Shown here in pieces: positions 54,434 to 64,000 of a stretch of DNA of 64,000 nucleotides. Below the pieces are notes generated by a model. That model was not told the DNA's origin and ran no database searches. It was given only the letters and a program-made list of their open reading frames with translations. Every line of letters starts with the position of its first letter. Position 1 is the first letter of the stretch. The DNA comes from Marinobacter sp. S0848L (lineage in GTDB: Bacteria; Pseudomonadota; Gammaproteobacteria; Pseudomonadales; Oleiphilaceae). The translations under genes were made by a program, and so were the position numbers. Location: the NCBI RefSeq assembly GCF_023016065.1, contig NZ_JALKAQ010000001.1, positions 496,001-560,000 of the forward strand. The letters are read 5' to 3'.

Positions 54434-55780
54434 ATGGCTATGTTAGAGAAAGTTCTGATCGCAAACCGCGGTGAAATCGCCCTGCGCATACTCCGCGCCT
54501 GCAAAGAGCTGGGCATTAAAACGGTGGCGGTTCACTCGCAGGTAGACCGCGACCTGATGCACGTTCGCCTGGCAAATGAAACCGTATGCATCGGCCCGAA
54601 CAGCCCGACAGACAGCTATCTGAACATCCCGGCAATCATCAGTGCTGCGGAAGTGACAGACGCTGTTGGCATCCATCCCGGCTACGGCTTTCTGGCAGAG
54701 AACGCCGACTTTGCCGAACAAGTCGAGAAAAGCGGGTTTCGCTTCATCGGTCCCAGCGCTGAAACCATCCGCCTGATGGGCAACAAAGTATCAGCCATCG
54801 AAGCGATGAAGAAAGCGGGCGTGCCCACGGTACCCGGCTCAGACGGCCCGCTCACCGATGACGATGAGCGCACGCTGCAGGTTGCCCGGAAAATCGGCTA
54901 CCCGGTCATGATCAAAGCGGCTTCTGGCGGCGGCGGTCGCGGCATGCAGGTGGTCCACTCAGAGGCTGCGCTCCTGAAAGCGGTTCAGATTACGCAGACG
55001 GAAGCGAAAAACGCTTTTGGCGATCCGACGGTGTATCTGGAAAAGTTTCTGGAAAAGCCTCGCCATGTGGAAGTTCAGATTCTGGCAGACATGCACGGCA
55101 ACGTGATTCATCTGGGCGACCGGGACTGCTCGCTGCAGCGCCGCAACCAGAAAGTCATCGAGGAAGCGCCTGCCCCGAACCTGAACCCTGAATCCCGGGA
55201 ACGCACACTCAAAGCCTGTGTCGATGCCTGCAAGGAAATTGGCTATGTCGGTGCCGGCACCTTTGAGTTCCTGTATCAGGACGGCGAGTTCTACTTCATC
55301 GAGATGAACACTCGAGTGCAGGTGGAACATCCAGTGTCCGAGATGGTGACTGGCGTCGATATTGTCCGGGAGCAACTGCGCATTGCCAGTGGTCTGCCAC
55401 TGGAGTACAGCCAGGACCAGATCAAAATTTCCGGCCACGCGATGGAATGCCGGGTGAACGCCGAAGACCCCAAAACCTTTGCGCCCAGCCCCGGAAAAAT
55501 CAAGCATTTCCATGCGCCCGGCGGCAATGGTGTGCGTGTCGATTCGCACCTGTACAGCGGTTACACCGTGCCGCCCTACTACGACTCTCTGGTGGCCAAA
55601 CTGATCACCTGGGGTGCAGACAGGGACATCGCACGCAGGCGCATGAAGAACGCATTGGATGAAATGCTGGTCGAGGGCATCAAGACGAATCAGCCGCTGC
55701 ACCGAAAACTGGTGCGCGATGGAGGTTTTAAACAGGTAGACTTCACCATTCACTACCTCGAAAAACTGATACAGGATTAA
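54434..55780 (+). CDS. accC: Biotin carboxylase AccC
   Basis: The 448-aa ATP-grasp enzyme carboxylates biotin. It shows [18 protein letters not shown] at the N-terminus, [15 protein letters not shown] (glycine-rich loop), [20 protein letters not shown] and [12 protein letters not shown] (metal and active-site residues). ATG 54434 is taken; ATG 54440 is also possible. It is in one operon with accB and is followed by prmA after 2 bp. Confidence 0.97.
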   Translation: MAMLEKVLIANRGEIALRILRACKELGIKTVAVHSQVDRDLMHVRLANETVCIGPNSPTDSYLNIPAIISAAEVTDAVGIHPGYGFLAENADFAEQVEKSGFRFIGPSAETIRLMGNKVSAIEAMKKAGVPTVPGSDGPLTDDDERTLQVARKIGYPVMIKAASGGGGRGMQVVHSEAALLKAVQITQTEAKNAFGDPTVYLEKFLEKPRHVEVQILADMHGNVIHLGDRDCSLQRRNQKVIEEAPAPNLNPESRERTLKACVDACKEIGYVGAGTFEFLYQDGEFYFIEMNTRVQVEHPVSEMVTGVDIVREQLRIASGLPLEYSQDQIKISGHAMECRVNAEDPKTFAPSPGKIKHFHAPGGNGVRVDSHLYSGYTVPPYYDSLVAKLITWGADRDIARRRMKNALDEMLVEGIKTNQPLHRKLVRDGGFKQVDFTIHYLEKLIQD

Positions 55781-55782
55781 CC

Positions 55783-56679
55783 ATGCCCTGGATACAACTC
55801 CAGATTCCAGCTGATCCCGACACTGCGGATCAGCTGGAAGACCTGCTAATGGAAATGGGTTCGGATGCCGTTTCCATGGAAGACGCCGCCGACCAACCCC
55901 TCTACGAACCCGACCCGGGCACAACCCCCTTGTGGAGCCAAACCACCGTCACCGGCCTGTTTCAATCGGATCGGGATATCGAGCAGCTGTGCTCTGACAT
56001 CCGGGACGCCTGGCATCAACAAACCCAGCAAACGCTGGCCGAAATCGATGTCACGCTGGTCGAAGACAAGGATTGGGAGCGGGCCTGGATGGATGATTTC
56101 CATCCATTGCGCTTTGGCGAGCGTCTCTGGATTGTTCCCAGCTGGCACGACGCCCCTGACCCGGATGCCGCCAACCTGCTGCTGGACCCCGGCCTCGCGT
56201 TCGGCACCGGCACCCACCCGACAACCGCGCTTTGCCTTCAGTGGCTGGACGGCCAGGATGTCGATGGCAAGCAAGTGATCGACTACGGCTGTGGCTCTGG
56301 CATTCTGGGTCTTGCCGCTCTCCTTCTGGGCGCGAAACACGTCATTGGCGTAGACACCGATCCTCAGGCTTTAGAAGCCAGTCGGGAAAACGCCCGGCGC
56401 AACAACGTTGAAGACGACCGGCTGGACCTCTACCTGCCCGGCAGCGATCCCGATACCCAAGCCGACGTCATGCTCGCCAACATTCTGGCCCAACCGTTGA
56501 TTGGTTTGGCGTCCCGTTTGGCCGCCCTGACTCGTACCGGCGGCAGCCTTGTACTCTCCGGTATTCTGTCGAATCAGGCCAGAGAAGTCATGGAAGCCTA
56601 CGAACCTTGGTTTATCATGGACGAACCCGAACAAAAAGAAGAGTGGATACGCCTCACAGGACGGCGCAAGGGCGAGTGA
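55783..56679 (+). CDS. prmA: Ribosomal protein L11 methyltransferase PrmA
   Basis: The 298-aa protein has an N-terminal substrate domain (about 1-95) and a SAM domain with LAFGTGTHPTTALCLQWL, VIDYGCGSGILGLAALLLGA and MLANILAQPLIGLASRLA. It trimethylates L11 lysines and N-terminus. It starts 2 bp after accC, ends 73 bp before the DUF3426 gene and is probably the last gene of the aroQ-accBC-prmA operon. Confidence 0.96.
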   Translation: MPWIQLQIPADPDTADQLEDLLMEMGSDAVSMEDAADQPLYEPDPGTTPLWSQTTVTGLFQSDRDIEQLCSDIRDAWHQQTQQTLAEIDVTLVEDKDWERAWMDDFHPLRFGERLWIVPSWHDAPDPDAANLLLDPGLAFGTGTHPTTALCLQWLDGQDVDGKQVIDYGCGSGILGLAALLLGAKHVIGVDTDPQALEASRENARRNNVEDDRLDLYLPGSDPDTQADVMLANILAQPLIGLASRLAALTRTGGSLVLSGILSNQAREVMEAYEPWFIMDEPEQKEEWIRLTGRRKGE

Positions 56680-56752
56680 CGAAGCAAACGTTTACGTCTA
56701 AACTGCGTGGTTCCTAGTAACCACGCAGTGACGAAGCGTTCAGGATAACAGC

Positions 56753-57895
<1,143 letters not shown>

Positions 57896-57950
57896 ATACC
57901 GATAGGCCAGACAACGTTCTACAGTCGGTCGAGTAAAAGTCAACCAGACA

Positions 57951-57978
57951 GAGCGAAAAATAATCAACTTTTTCGCTC
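57951..57978 (+). terminator. Candidate terminator hairpin after the DUF3426 gene
   Basis: The stem GAGCGAAAAA/TTTTTCGCTC (57951-57960 and 57969-57978) lies 56 bp after the stop. The T-rich part is in the stem rather than downstream, so strength is uncertain. Confidence 0.5.
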
Positions 57979-58104
57979 ATTTATCCCTTCAATCAAACTG
58001 CCCTCGGCGGTATCATTACCGCCCTTCGGGAATCAGTCGTTCAGATTTTGAGCAACGACGAAAAACCGAACCTTGCTAAACCCGCTGTGACACGGACTCA
58101 GATC

Positions 58105-59103
58105 ATGCTGCCAACGGCAAAAATCGGGCCGTACACCCTGCCCAACCCATTGATAGTTGCACCCATGGCCGGTGTAACAGATCGCCCGTTTCGACTCTTG
58201 TGTCGAAGAATGGGTGCTGGTTTGGCGGTATCTGAAATGGTCATAGCGGACAGCAAGCTCTGGCATACGCGCAAATCTCGCACCCGGATGAACCATCAGG
58301 GCGAACCCGAACCCCGGTCAGTGCAAATTGCCGGCGGCGACCCAGATATGCTGGCCAACGCCGCAAGGCAAAACGCCGAATTTGGTGCCCAGATCATCGA
58401 CATCAACATGGGGTGTCCAGCTAAAAAAGTCTGCAACAAGGCCGCTGGTTCGGCCCTGATGAAAGACGAAAAGCTGGTTCAGGAAATTCTGGAAGCGGTC
58501 GTCAACGCCGTCGATATTCCGGTGACACTGAAAATGCGCACAGGTTGGGATCGCGACAACCGCAACGCCAAAACAATTGCAAAAATGGCAGAAGACGCAG
58601 GCATTCAGGCCCTCGCTGTACACGGCCGCACAAGAGCCGACAAATACCTGGGCGATGCCGAATACGACACCATTGCCGAAGTAAAAGCCAGTGTGGGTAT
58701 TCCGGTGTTTGCCAACGGCGACATCACCACACCGGAAAAAGCCCGGCATGTATTGGCCTACACCGGCGCAGACGGGTTACTGATCGGCAGAGGCGCGCAA
58801 GGCCGGCCATGGATTTTTCGGGAAATCATGCATTTTCTCGAAACCGGCGAACACCTTGCAGCACCGCCCCTGACGGAAGTGGAGCAGATTCTCCAAGAGC
58901 ATCTCGCCGAACTGCACAGCTTCTACGGGGAAAAGATGGGCGTGCGTATCGCCAGAAAACATGTGGGCTGGTATCTGCAGACCCACGACGAAAGCAAACA
59001 GTTCCGCAGTCGCTTCAATGGGATCGAAGACCCACTGGAGCAAAAAGACAGCATCGCACAGTACTTTGCACGCTTACGAAATGGAGAGGTATTCGCAGCA
59101 TGA
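58105..59103 (+). CDS. dusB: tRNA-dihydrouridine synthase B
   Basis: The 332-aa flavoenzyme reduces uridine in tRNA D-loops. It has [39 protein letters not shown] with the catalytic Cys, and [18 protein letters not shown] 58105 is chosen because family members start about here; a TTG at 58048 is in frame with no better ribosome site. The stop overlaps the fis start by 4 bp, the classical dusB-fis operon. Confidence 0.94.
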   Translation: MLPTAKIGPYTLPNPLIVAPMAGVTDRPFRLLCRRMGAGLAVSEMVIADSKLWHTRKSRTRMNHQGEPEPRSVQIAGGDPDMLANAARQNAEFGAQIIDINMGCPAKKVCNKAAGSALMKDEKLVQEILEAVVNAVDIPVTLKMRTGWDRDNRNAKTIAKMAEDAGIQALAVHGRTRADKYLGDAEYDTIAEVKASVGIPVFANGDITTPEKARHVLAYTGADGLLIGRGAQGRPWIFREIMHFLETGEHLAAPPLTEVEQILQEHLAELHSFYGEKMGVRIARKHVGWYLQTHDESKQFRSRFNGIEDPLEQKDSIAQYFARLRNGEVFAA

Positions 59104-59417
59104 CCGCTGAGACTTTGGCACACGATAATCTGAGCACCCCGGCCAACGATGAATCACATCAGTTGCACACGGTAAACGGCAGCGGCAATAGCGTCACCCT
59201 GCGCGACAGCGTAGAAGTTGCTTTGAAGAACTACTTCGCGCAACTGGACGGAGCGCCCGTCACCGACGTATACCAACTGGTGCTTTCTGAAGTTGAAGCG
59301 CCCCTGCTCGAGCAGGTAATGAAGTACACCCGCAACAACCAGACCAAAGCTTCCACGATGCTTGGCCTGAACCGCGGAACCCTGCGCAAGAAACTGAAGC
59401 AATACGGTCTGCTATAA
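59100..59417 (+). CDS. fis: Nucleoid protein Fis
   Basis: The 105-aa DNA-bending protein has the flexible N-terminal arm, dimer helices ([33 protein letters not shown]) and the helix-turn-helix [19 protein letters not shown]. Its start overlaps the dusB stop (ATGA). The family activates stable RNA operons and affects supercoiling during growth. A terminator follows. Confidence 0.97.
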   Translation: MTAETLAHDNLSTPANDESHQLHTVNGSGNSVTLRDSVEVALKNYFAQLDGAPVTDVYQLVLSEVEAPLLEQVMKYTRNNQTKASTMLGLNRGTLRKKLKQYGLL

Positions 59418-59432
59418 TCAGACATGACCCTC

Positions 59433-59466
59433 AAGGGCCTCCCGGATTCGTTCGCGAGGCCTTTGT
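59433..59466 (+). terminator. Terminator after fis
   Basis: The stem GGCCTC/GAGGCC (59436-59441 and 59456-59461) is followed by TTTGTTCTTT. Confidence 0.75.
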
Positions 59467-59519
59467 TCTTTATATTCAGGCTAACCCCCGGCTTATCTGA
59501 ACAGCGAAGAAACTGAACC

Positions 59520-61100
59520 ATGGCAAACCAGGCTAACACCCCCGTCCGTCGCGCCCTGATCAGCGTGAGTGATAAAACCGGCATCGTCGATTTCGCACGT
59601 GCCCTGACCGAACGCGGCATTGAGCTGCTGTCTACTGGCGGCACCTTCCGGCTGCTGCAGGAAAACAAGGTACCGGTCACCGAAGTGTCTGATTACACCG
59701 GTTTCCCGGAAATGATGGACGGCCGGGTGAAAACCCTGCATCCGAAGATTCACGGTGGCGTTCTGGGCCGTCGCGGTACTGACGACGCGATCATGGCCGA
59801 GCACGGCATCAATCCGATCGACATGGTGGTGGTCAACCTCTACCCGTTCGAAGATACCGTGGCGAAACCGGATTGCGATCTGGCGACCGCCATCGAAAAC
59901 ATCGACATCGGTGGCCCGACCATGGTTCGCGCTGCGGCCAAAAACCACAACGACGTCGCCATTGTTGTTAACTCGACGGACTACAGCCGTGTGCTGAAAG
60001 AACTCGAAGAGAACGACGGCGACCTGACCTACAACACCCGTTTCGATCTGGCCGTCAAAGCGTTCGAACATACCGCGGGTTACGACGGTGCCATCGCCAA
60101 CTATCTGGGCGGGCGCACACCCAACAACGACAACGCCGATTTTCCCCGCACTTTCAACACCCAGTTTGTGAAGGTTCAGGACATGCGTTACGGCGAAAAC
60201 CCACACCAGCGCGCCGCTTTCTATGCCGAAAGCAATCCGCGTGAAGCCTCGGTTGCCACTGCCAAGCAGCTGCAAGGTAAAGAGCTGAGCTACAACAACG
60301 TCGCCGATACCGACGCTGCGCTGGAATGCGTAAAGCCCTTTGCTGATCCGGCCTGTGTCATCGTGAAGCACGCCAACCCGTGCGGCGTTGCCATTGGTGC
60401 CGACATTCTTCAGGCCTACGACCTGGCCTTCGCGACCGATCCGACCTCCGCCTTTGGTGGCATCATCGCCTTCAACCGCGAGCTGGATGCGAAAACCGCC
60501 AAGGCCATCGTTGATCGCCAGTTTGTGGAAGTCATCATTGCCCCGAGCATCGCGCCCGAAGCGGTAGAAATCGTCTCTGCCAAGAAGAACGTGCGCCTGC
60601 TGGCCTGTGGCGAATTCGACAGCCACCGTGCCAAGACCATGGACTACAAACGCGTTACCGGCGGCCTGCTGGTTCAGGACCGCGACCTGGGCATGGTCGC
60701 CATGGAAGACGTGAAGGTAGTGACAGAGCGCCAGCCCACCGAACAGGAACTGAACGACCTGTTGTTCGCCTGGGAAGTGGCCAAGTACGTTAAATCCAAC
60801 GCCATCGTGTATGCCAAAGCCGGCCGCACCATCGGTGTCGGCGCGGGCCAGATGAGCCGCGTATACAGCGCCAAGATTGCCGGTATCAAAGCCGCCGACG
60901 AAGGCCTGGAAGTGAAAGGTTCGGTCATGTCTTCCGACGCCTTCTTCCCGTTCCGTGATGGTATCGATGCCGCCGCCGCAGCGGGCATTACCGCGGTGAT
61001 TCAGCCGGGCGGCTCCATGCGCGACCAGGAAGTGATCGACGCGGCCAACGAACACGGCATCGCGATGGTCTTCACCGGCATGCGCCACTTCCGTCACTGA
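59520..61100 (+). CDS. purH: Bifunctional AICAR transformylase/IMP cyclohydrolase PurH
   Basis: The 526-aa enzyme carries out the last two steps of IMP synthesis. The N-terminal cyclohydrolase domain (about 1-200) has [30 protein letters not shown] and [15 protein letters not shown]; the C-terminal transformylase has [14 protein letters not shown] and [14 protein letters not shown]. It is followed by purD after 22 bp, forming a purHD operon. A 534-codon frame on the other strand (59493-61097) is a coding shadow. Confidence 0.97.
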   Translation: MANQANTPVRRALISVSDKTGIVDFARALTERGIELLSTGGTFRLLQENKVPVTEVSDYTGFPEMMDGRVKTLHPKIHGGVLGRRGTDDAIMAEHGINPIDMVVVNLYPFEDTVAKPDCDLATAIENIDIGGPTMVRAAAKNHNDVAIVVNSTDYSRVLKELEENDGDLTYNTRFDLAVKAFEHTAGYDGAIANYLGGRTPNNDNADFPRTFNTQFVKVQDMRYGENPHQRAAFYAESNPREASVATAKQLQGKELSYNNVADTDAALECVKPFADPACVIVKHANPCGVAIGADILQAYDLAFATDPTSAFGGIIAFNRELDAKTAKAIVDRQFVEVIIAPSIAPEAVEIVSAKKNVRLLACGEFDSHRAKTMDYKRVTGGLLVQDRDLGMVAMEDVKVVTERQPTEQELNDLLFAWEVAKYVKSNAIVYAKAGRTIGVGAGQMSRVYSAKIAGIKAADEGLEVKGSVMSSDAFFPFRDGIDAAAAAGITAVIQPGGSMRDQEVIDAANEHGIAMVFTGMRHFRH

Positions 61101-61122
61101 TCAACGCATTCAGGAGCACAAC

Positions 61123-62409
61123 ATGAACATTCTGATTATCGGCAGTGGCGGACGTGAACACGCACTGGCCTGGAAAGCAGCCCAATCACCACTGGCGGAC
61201 AAAGTATTTGTCGCACCGGGTAACGCCGGCACCGCCCGCGAGCCCGGTTTGGAAAACGTCGATCTCGACGTTATGGATCTGGACGGCCTGGCCAACTTCG
61301 CCGAACAGAACAGCGTTGGCCTGACCATCGTTGGCCCGGAAGCCCCGCTGGTGGCTGGCGTAGTCGATAAATTTGAAGAACGCGGCCTGCGCATCTTCGG
61401 CCCCAGCGCCGGATCGGCCCAGCTTGAGGGTTCCAAGGCCTTCACCAAGGACTTTCTGGCGCGCCAGGAGATCCCGACGGCTGATTACGCCAACTTTACC
61501 GACGTTGACGAAGCCCTCGCTTACGTTCGTGAAAAAGGCGCTCCGATTGTCGTCAAAGCCGATGGCCTGGCGGCCGGTAAAGGCGTCATCGTTGCTATGA
61601 CTCTGGAAGAAGCCGAGGACGCTATTCGCGACATGCTCGCAGGCAACGCCTTCGGGGATGCAGGCAGCCGTGTTGTGGTCGAAGAGTTCCTGGACGGTGA
61701 AGAAGCCTCGTTCATCGTCATGGTGGATGGCAAGAACGTACTGGCCATGGCCACCTCTCAAGATCACAAGCGCGTTGGCGACGGTGACACCGGCCCTAAC
61801 ACCGGTGGCATGGGTGCTTACTCTCCTGCTCCCGTGGTCACGCCTGATGTGCACCAGCGCATCATGGAGGAAGTGATCATGCCCACCGTCAATGGCATGG
61901 CCGCAGAAGGCCACCCGTACACGGGTTTTCTTTACGCTGGCCTGATGATCGACACCACCGGCGCGCCCAAGGTGATCGAATTCAACTGCCGCTTCGGCGA
62001 TCCGGAAACCCAGCCGATCATGCTGCGCATGAAATCAGACATCGTTGAGCTGTCTCTGGCCGCCGTTGACGGCACCCTCGATCAGTGTGATTCCGTTTGG
62101 GATGAGCGCGCCTCGGTGGGCATCGTTCTGGCCGCCGGCGGCTACCCGGGCAGCTACAACAAGGGCGACGTGATTTCCGGCTTGCCGGAATCGGAAGTAG
62201 ACGGCGAAAAAGTCTTCCACGCCGGCACCAGCCTGAAAGACGGTGACGTTGTCACCAACGGCGGTCGCGTCCTATGCGCGACCGCCTTGGGTAATACCGT
62301 CACCGAAGCTCAACAGCGCGCCTACGACTTGGCTGCAAAAGTTAAGTGGGACGGTGCTTTCTGCCGAAAGGACATTGCGTACCTGGCTATCGCCCGTGAA
62401 CAAGGCTGA
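61123..62409 (+). CDS. purD: Phosphoribosylamine-glycine ligase PurD
   Basis: The 428-aa ATP-grasp enzyme makes glycinamide ribonucleotide. It shows MNILIIGSGGREHALAWKAA, VKADGLAAGKGVIVAMTLEE and QDHKRVGDGDTGPNTGGMGA, and FNCRFGDPETQPIM. It is cotranscribed with purH and ends at a strong terminator. Confidence 0.97.
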   Translation: MNILIIGSGGREHALAWKAAQSPLADKVFVAPGNAGTAREPGLENVDLDVMDLDGLANFAEQNSVGLTIVGPEAPLVAGVVDKFEERGLRIFGPSAGSAQLEGSKAFTKDFLARQEIPTADYANFTDVDEALAYVREKGAPIVVKADGLAAGKGVIVAMTLEEAEDAIRDMLAGNAFGDAGSRVVVEEFLDGEEASFIVMVDGKNVLAMATSQDHKRVGDGDTGPNTGGMGAYSPAPVVTPDVHQRIMEEVIMPTVNGMAAEGHPYTGFLYAGLMIDTTGAPKVIEFNCRFGDPETQPIMLRMKSDIVELSLAAVDGTLDQCDSVWDERASVGIVLAAGGYPGSYNKGDVISGLPESEVDGEKVFHAGTSLKDGDVVTNGGRVLCATALGNTVTEAQQRAYDLAAKVKWDGAFCRKDIAYLAIAREQG

Positions 62410-62436
62410 TTCGTAACACCGTTCACACGCACTGTC

Positions 62437-62462
62437 AGCCCGGTCATTGACCGGGCTTTTTT
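62437..62462 (+). terminator. Rho-independent terminator after purD
   Basis: A 9-bp stem AGCCCGGTC/GACCGGGCT with a 3-nt loop is followed by TTTTTT. Confidence 0.95.
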
Positions 62463-62524
62463 ATGCCGTAATGTAAAGCCCTTTCCAAGGAACAAACGGC
62501 CTAAAAGCCCGAGGAACCACACCT

Positions 62525-63493
62525 ATGCTGAAATCATCACCACTGACCTTAGTGCTACTGCTAACCTCTGTACTGCTAACCAGCGCCTGCTCTCGCCACA
62601 GTATTTATGAAACGGCCATCGATTGGGAACGCTCCGGTGCGGGGCTGGAAGCCAGCACAATCAACGTTGGCGAGCTCGACATCGCCTACCTCCACAACCG
62701 TGAAGCCAACAACGGCGACACCGTCGTTCTGGTTCACGGCTTTGCCGCCAATAAAGATAACTGGACCCGCATGGCCGGGGAACTCACAGACGAGTTCAAC
62801 GTCTACGCCATCGATTTGCCCGGCCACGGTGACAGCAGCAAACCGATGGATCTCGGCTACCGGCTGGAGCAGCAAGTCAGCCACCTTGCCCGCATTCTTA
62901 AAGCCCTGAAAATCGAACCCATGCACATGATGGGCAACTCCATGGGCGGCGCAATTACCGCGCTCTATGCGGCGACCTACCCCGAGCAGATAAAAACCGC
63001 GGTTCTGTTTAATCCCGCCGGGATTCTGGAATACCACAACGAACTCACCGAACTGGTGCTTGCCGGCGATAACCCGTTGATTCCCACCCAGCCCGGCGAC
63101 TTCGAGCGTCTGGTCGATTTTGCCATGGAGGAAAAACCCTTTATCCCATGGCCTATTCTGGGTGTGATGGAAGAGAAGGCCATTGCCAATCAAGACATCA
63201 ACAAGGTGATCTTCGCCGACATCCGCGAAGCCGGTCTGAATTCCGATTTTCGCGATGCCATCAAACACATCGAAGATCCGGTTCTGATTGTCTGGGGTAA
63301 AGAAGATCGCGTGCTGGATTACCGCAACGGAGCCCTGTTCAAAAAAGACATTCCGGGTGCCCGACTGACCATACTTGAAGGCATCGGACACGCGCCGATG
63401 ATCGAAACACCGGAAGAATCCGCTCAGTTGTTTCTCGACTTCTCCAGACCCTACCGGTCAGAAAACGACAAAGATCAAATGGCAACGCGTTAG
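62525..63493 (+). CDS. Lipoprotein alpha/beta hydrolase
   Basis: The 322-aa protein has a lipoprotein signal with lipobox LLTSAC (Cys22), an oxyanion-hole HGFAANKDNW (71-80), a nucleophile elbow MMGNSMGGA (Ser139), a likely acid in VWGKEDRVLDYR (about 262) and base in GIGHAPMIETPEE (about 287). Signal, elbow and length resemble the membrane-anchored lipases of the monoglyceride-lipase-like type. Substrate is not known. Ser next to the lipidated Cys suggests outer-membrane sorting. It stands alone after the purHD terminator. Confidence 0.85.
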   Translation: MLKSSPLTLVLLLTSVLLTSACSRHSIYETAIDWERSGAGLEASTINVGELDIAYLHNREANNGDTVVLVHGFAANKDNWTRMAGELTDEFNVYAIDLPGHGDSSKPMDLGYRLEQQVSHLARILKALKIEPMHMMGNSMGGAITALYAATYPEQIKTAVLFNPAGILEYHNELTELVLAGDNPLIPTQPGDFERLVDFAMEEKPFIPWPILGVMEEKAIANQDINKVIFADIREAGLNSDFRDAIKHIEDPVLIVWGKEDRVLDYRNGALFKKDIPGARLTILEGIGHAPMIETPEESAQLFLDFSRPYRSENDKDQMATR

Positions 63494-63564
63494 CCGTAAA
63501 TCGACTTCAATGCGGGGAAAAAACAAGGTAGCCTTCTTGTTCTGTTCCCCGGTAAGAGCCTTTC

Positions 63565-64000
63565 ATGCCTGAAGCGATCTGGATTTCTTTTGCCTTTGGC
63601 CTCGGCCTGCTGATCAAAATGGTGCACCTGCCACCGCTGATCGGCTATCTCGCCGCGGGTTTTATCCTCAGCGCCATGGCCGCAAACCCGTCTATCCCGA
63701 TCTCGCCGGAACCCACCGCCGTGCTGGATCACATTGCCCATCTGGGCGTTTTGCTCATGCTCTTTACCGTCGGGCTGAAACTGAAACTGAAATCGGTGAT
63801 CAGCCCGGAAGTCATTGGTGGCAGCCTGCTGCACTTCACAATAACTGCCCTTGTCTTCGCGCCCGGCATTTATCTGATTCTTGAGGTCAGCTGGTACACC
63901 GCGCTGATGCTGGCGATCGCCTTGTCGTTCTCCTCAACTGTGCTCGCCGCAAAAGTACTGGAAAACAAACGAGAACTGCGCGCGTTCCACGGGCGAGTGT
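63565..64000 (+). CDS. Kef-type cation:proton antiporter, 3' end outside window
   Basis: The visible 145 residues start at ATG 63565 with several hydrophobic segments (EAIWISFAFGLGLLIKM, LIGYLAAGFILSAMAA, HIAHLGVLLMLFTVGLKLKL, TALMLAIALSFSSTVLAAKV). The FTVGLKLKL and SSTVLAAKVL signatures match the monovalent cation:proton antiporter-2 (CPA2/Kef) family. A C-terminal TrkA-N domain, if present, lies beyond the edge. Regulation by glutathione cannot be judged. Confidence 0.88.
   Translation, partial: MPEAIWISFAFGLGLLIKMVHLPPLIGYLAAGFILSAMAANPSIPISPEPTAVLDHIAHLGVLLMLFTVGLKLKLKSVISPEVIGGSLLHFTITALVFAPGIYLILEVSWYTALMLAIALSFSSTVLAAKVLENKRELRAFHGRV

Noticed and set aside
54959..55924. 321-codon open frame on the minus strand opposite accC
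   Set aside because: Antisense shadow of a universally conserved gene.
59493..61097. 534-codon open frame on the minus strand opposite purH
   Set aside because: Long only because the purH codons avoid complementary stops; composition is Gly/Val/His-rich and no family is recognisable.

Overview
The window reads as chromosomal DNA of a marine gammaproteobacterium, most likely Marinobacter or a close relative. This is inferred from gene order and protein features, not from a database search. The supporting signs are a wax ester synthase/DGAT, the dusB-fis, ubiE-ubiJ-ubiB and pepP-ubiH-ubiI groups, zapA-6S RNA-fau, tatABC downstream of hisI-hisE, and a complete alcohol-oxidation cluster laid out like the ped cluster of Pseudomonas putida. 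I see no tRNA, rRNA, CRISPR array, insertion sequence or prophage. Coding density is high and base composition looks even.

Positions 1-21240 hold an alcohol-oxidation and signalling region. After a truncated AcuR-like TetR regulator come an aldehyde dehydrogenase (PedI-like), a PQQ-dependent alcohol dehydrogenase with the Asp-x-Asp lanthanide signature (PedH-like), a MxaJ/PedG-type periplasmic binding protein, a cytochrome c (PedF-like), a second PQQ dehydrogenase with Asp-x-Ser at the same site (PedE-like, calcium type), an exported pentapeptide-repeat protein, a response regulator/kinase pair (PedR2/PedS2-like), and a four-gene ABC system (PedA1A2BC-like). Then come a nitrate/sulfonate-type ABC transporter, an AgmR/ErbR/PedR1 response regulator, and a hybrid kinase plus FIST protein that match NahK and NosP. 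Two short DNA motifs recur at the divergent promoters of this region: CTTGGTAGTA-like sites and a palindrome CGGGAARTTTTCCCG. Together these suggest a metal-switched periplasmic alcohol oxidation system: two dehydrogenases with different metals, one electron acceptor, one aldehyde-removing enzyme, a likely rare-earth transporter and at least two phosphorelay circuits.

Positions 21473-26480 hold a porin, a wax ester synthase/DGAT, an alpha/beta hydrolase, an uncharacterised 249-aa protein and a small polyhydroxyalkanoate-system protein, which may be a storage-lipid neighbourhood. Positions 26597-33183 hold ubiEJB, a DUF1643 gene, hisI, hisE, tatABC and rsmE. Positions 33180-38598 on the minus strand hold a DUF808 membrane protein, ubiI, ubiH, pepP and a UPF0149 gene. 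Positions 38740-41896 hold a zinc-responsive island (Zur-box-like palindrome, ZrgA-like protein, DUF3299 protein, ABC ATPase and FtsX-type permease). Positions 42015-43508 hold the ZapB-like/ZapA/6S RNA/Fau group and a small membrane protein too short for routine gene calling.

Positions 43704-56679 hold ilvA, rpiA, an acyl-CoA dehydrogenase, ppa, a DUF2333 gene, a LapD-like degenerate GGDEF-EAL receptor, a multi-domain response regulator/diguanylate cyclase, aroQ, accB, accC and prmA. Two related hairpin elements of about 105 bp lie beyond the 3' ends of ilvA and the acyl-CoA dehydrogenase. Positions 56753-64000 hold a zinc-ribbon/DUF3426 protein, dusB, fis, purH, purD, a lipoprotein hydrolase and the start of a Kef-type antiporter cut by the window edge.
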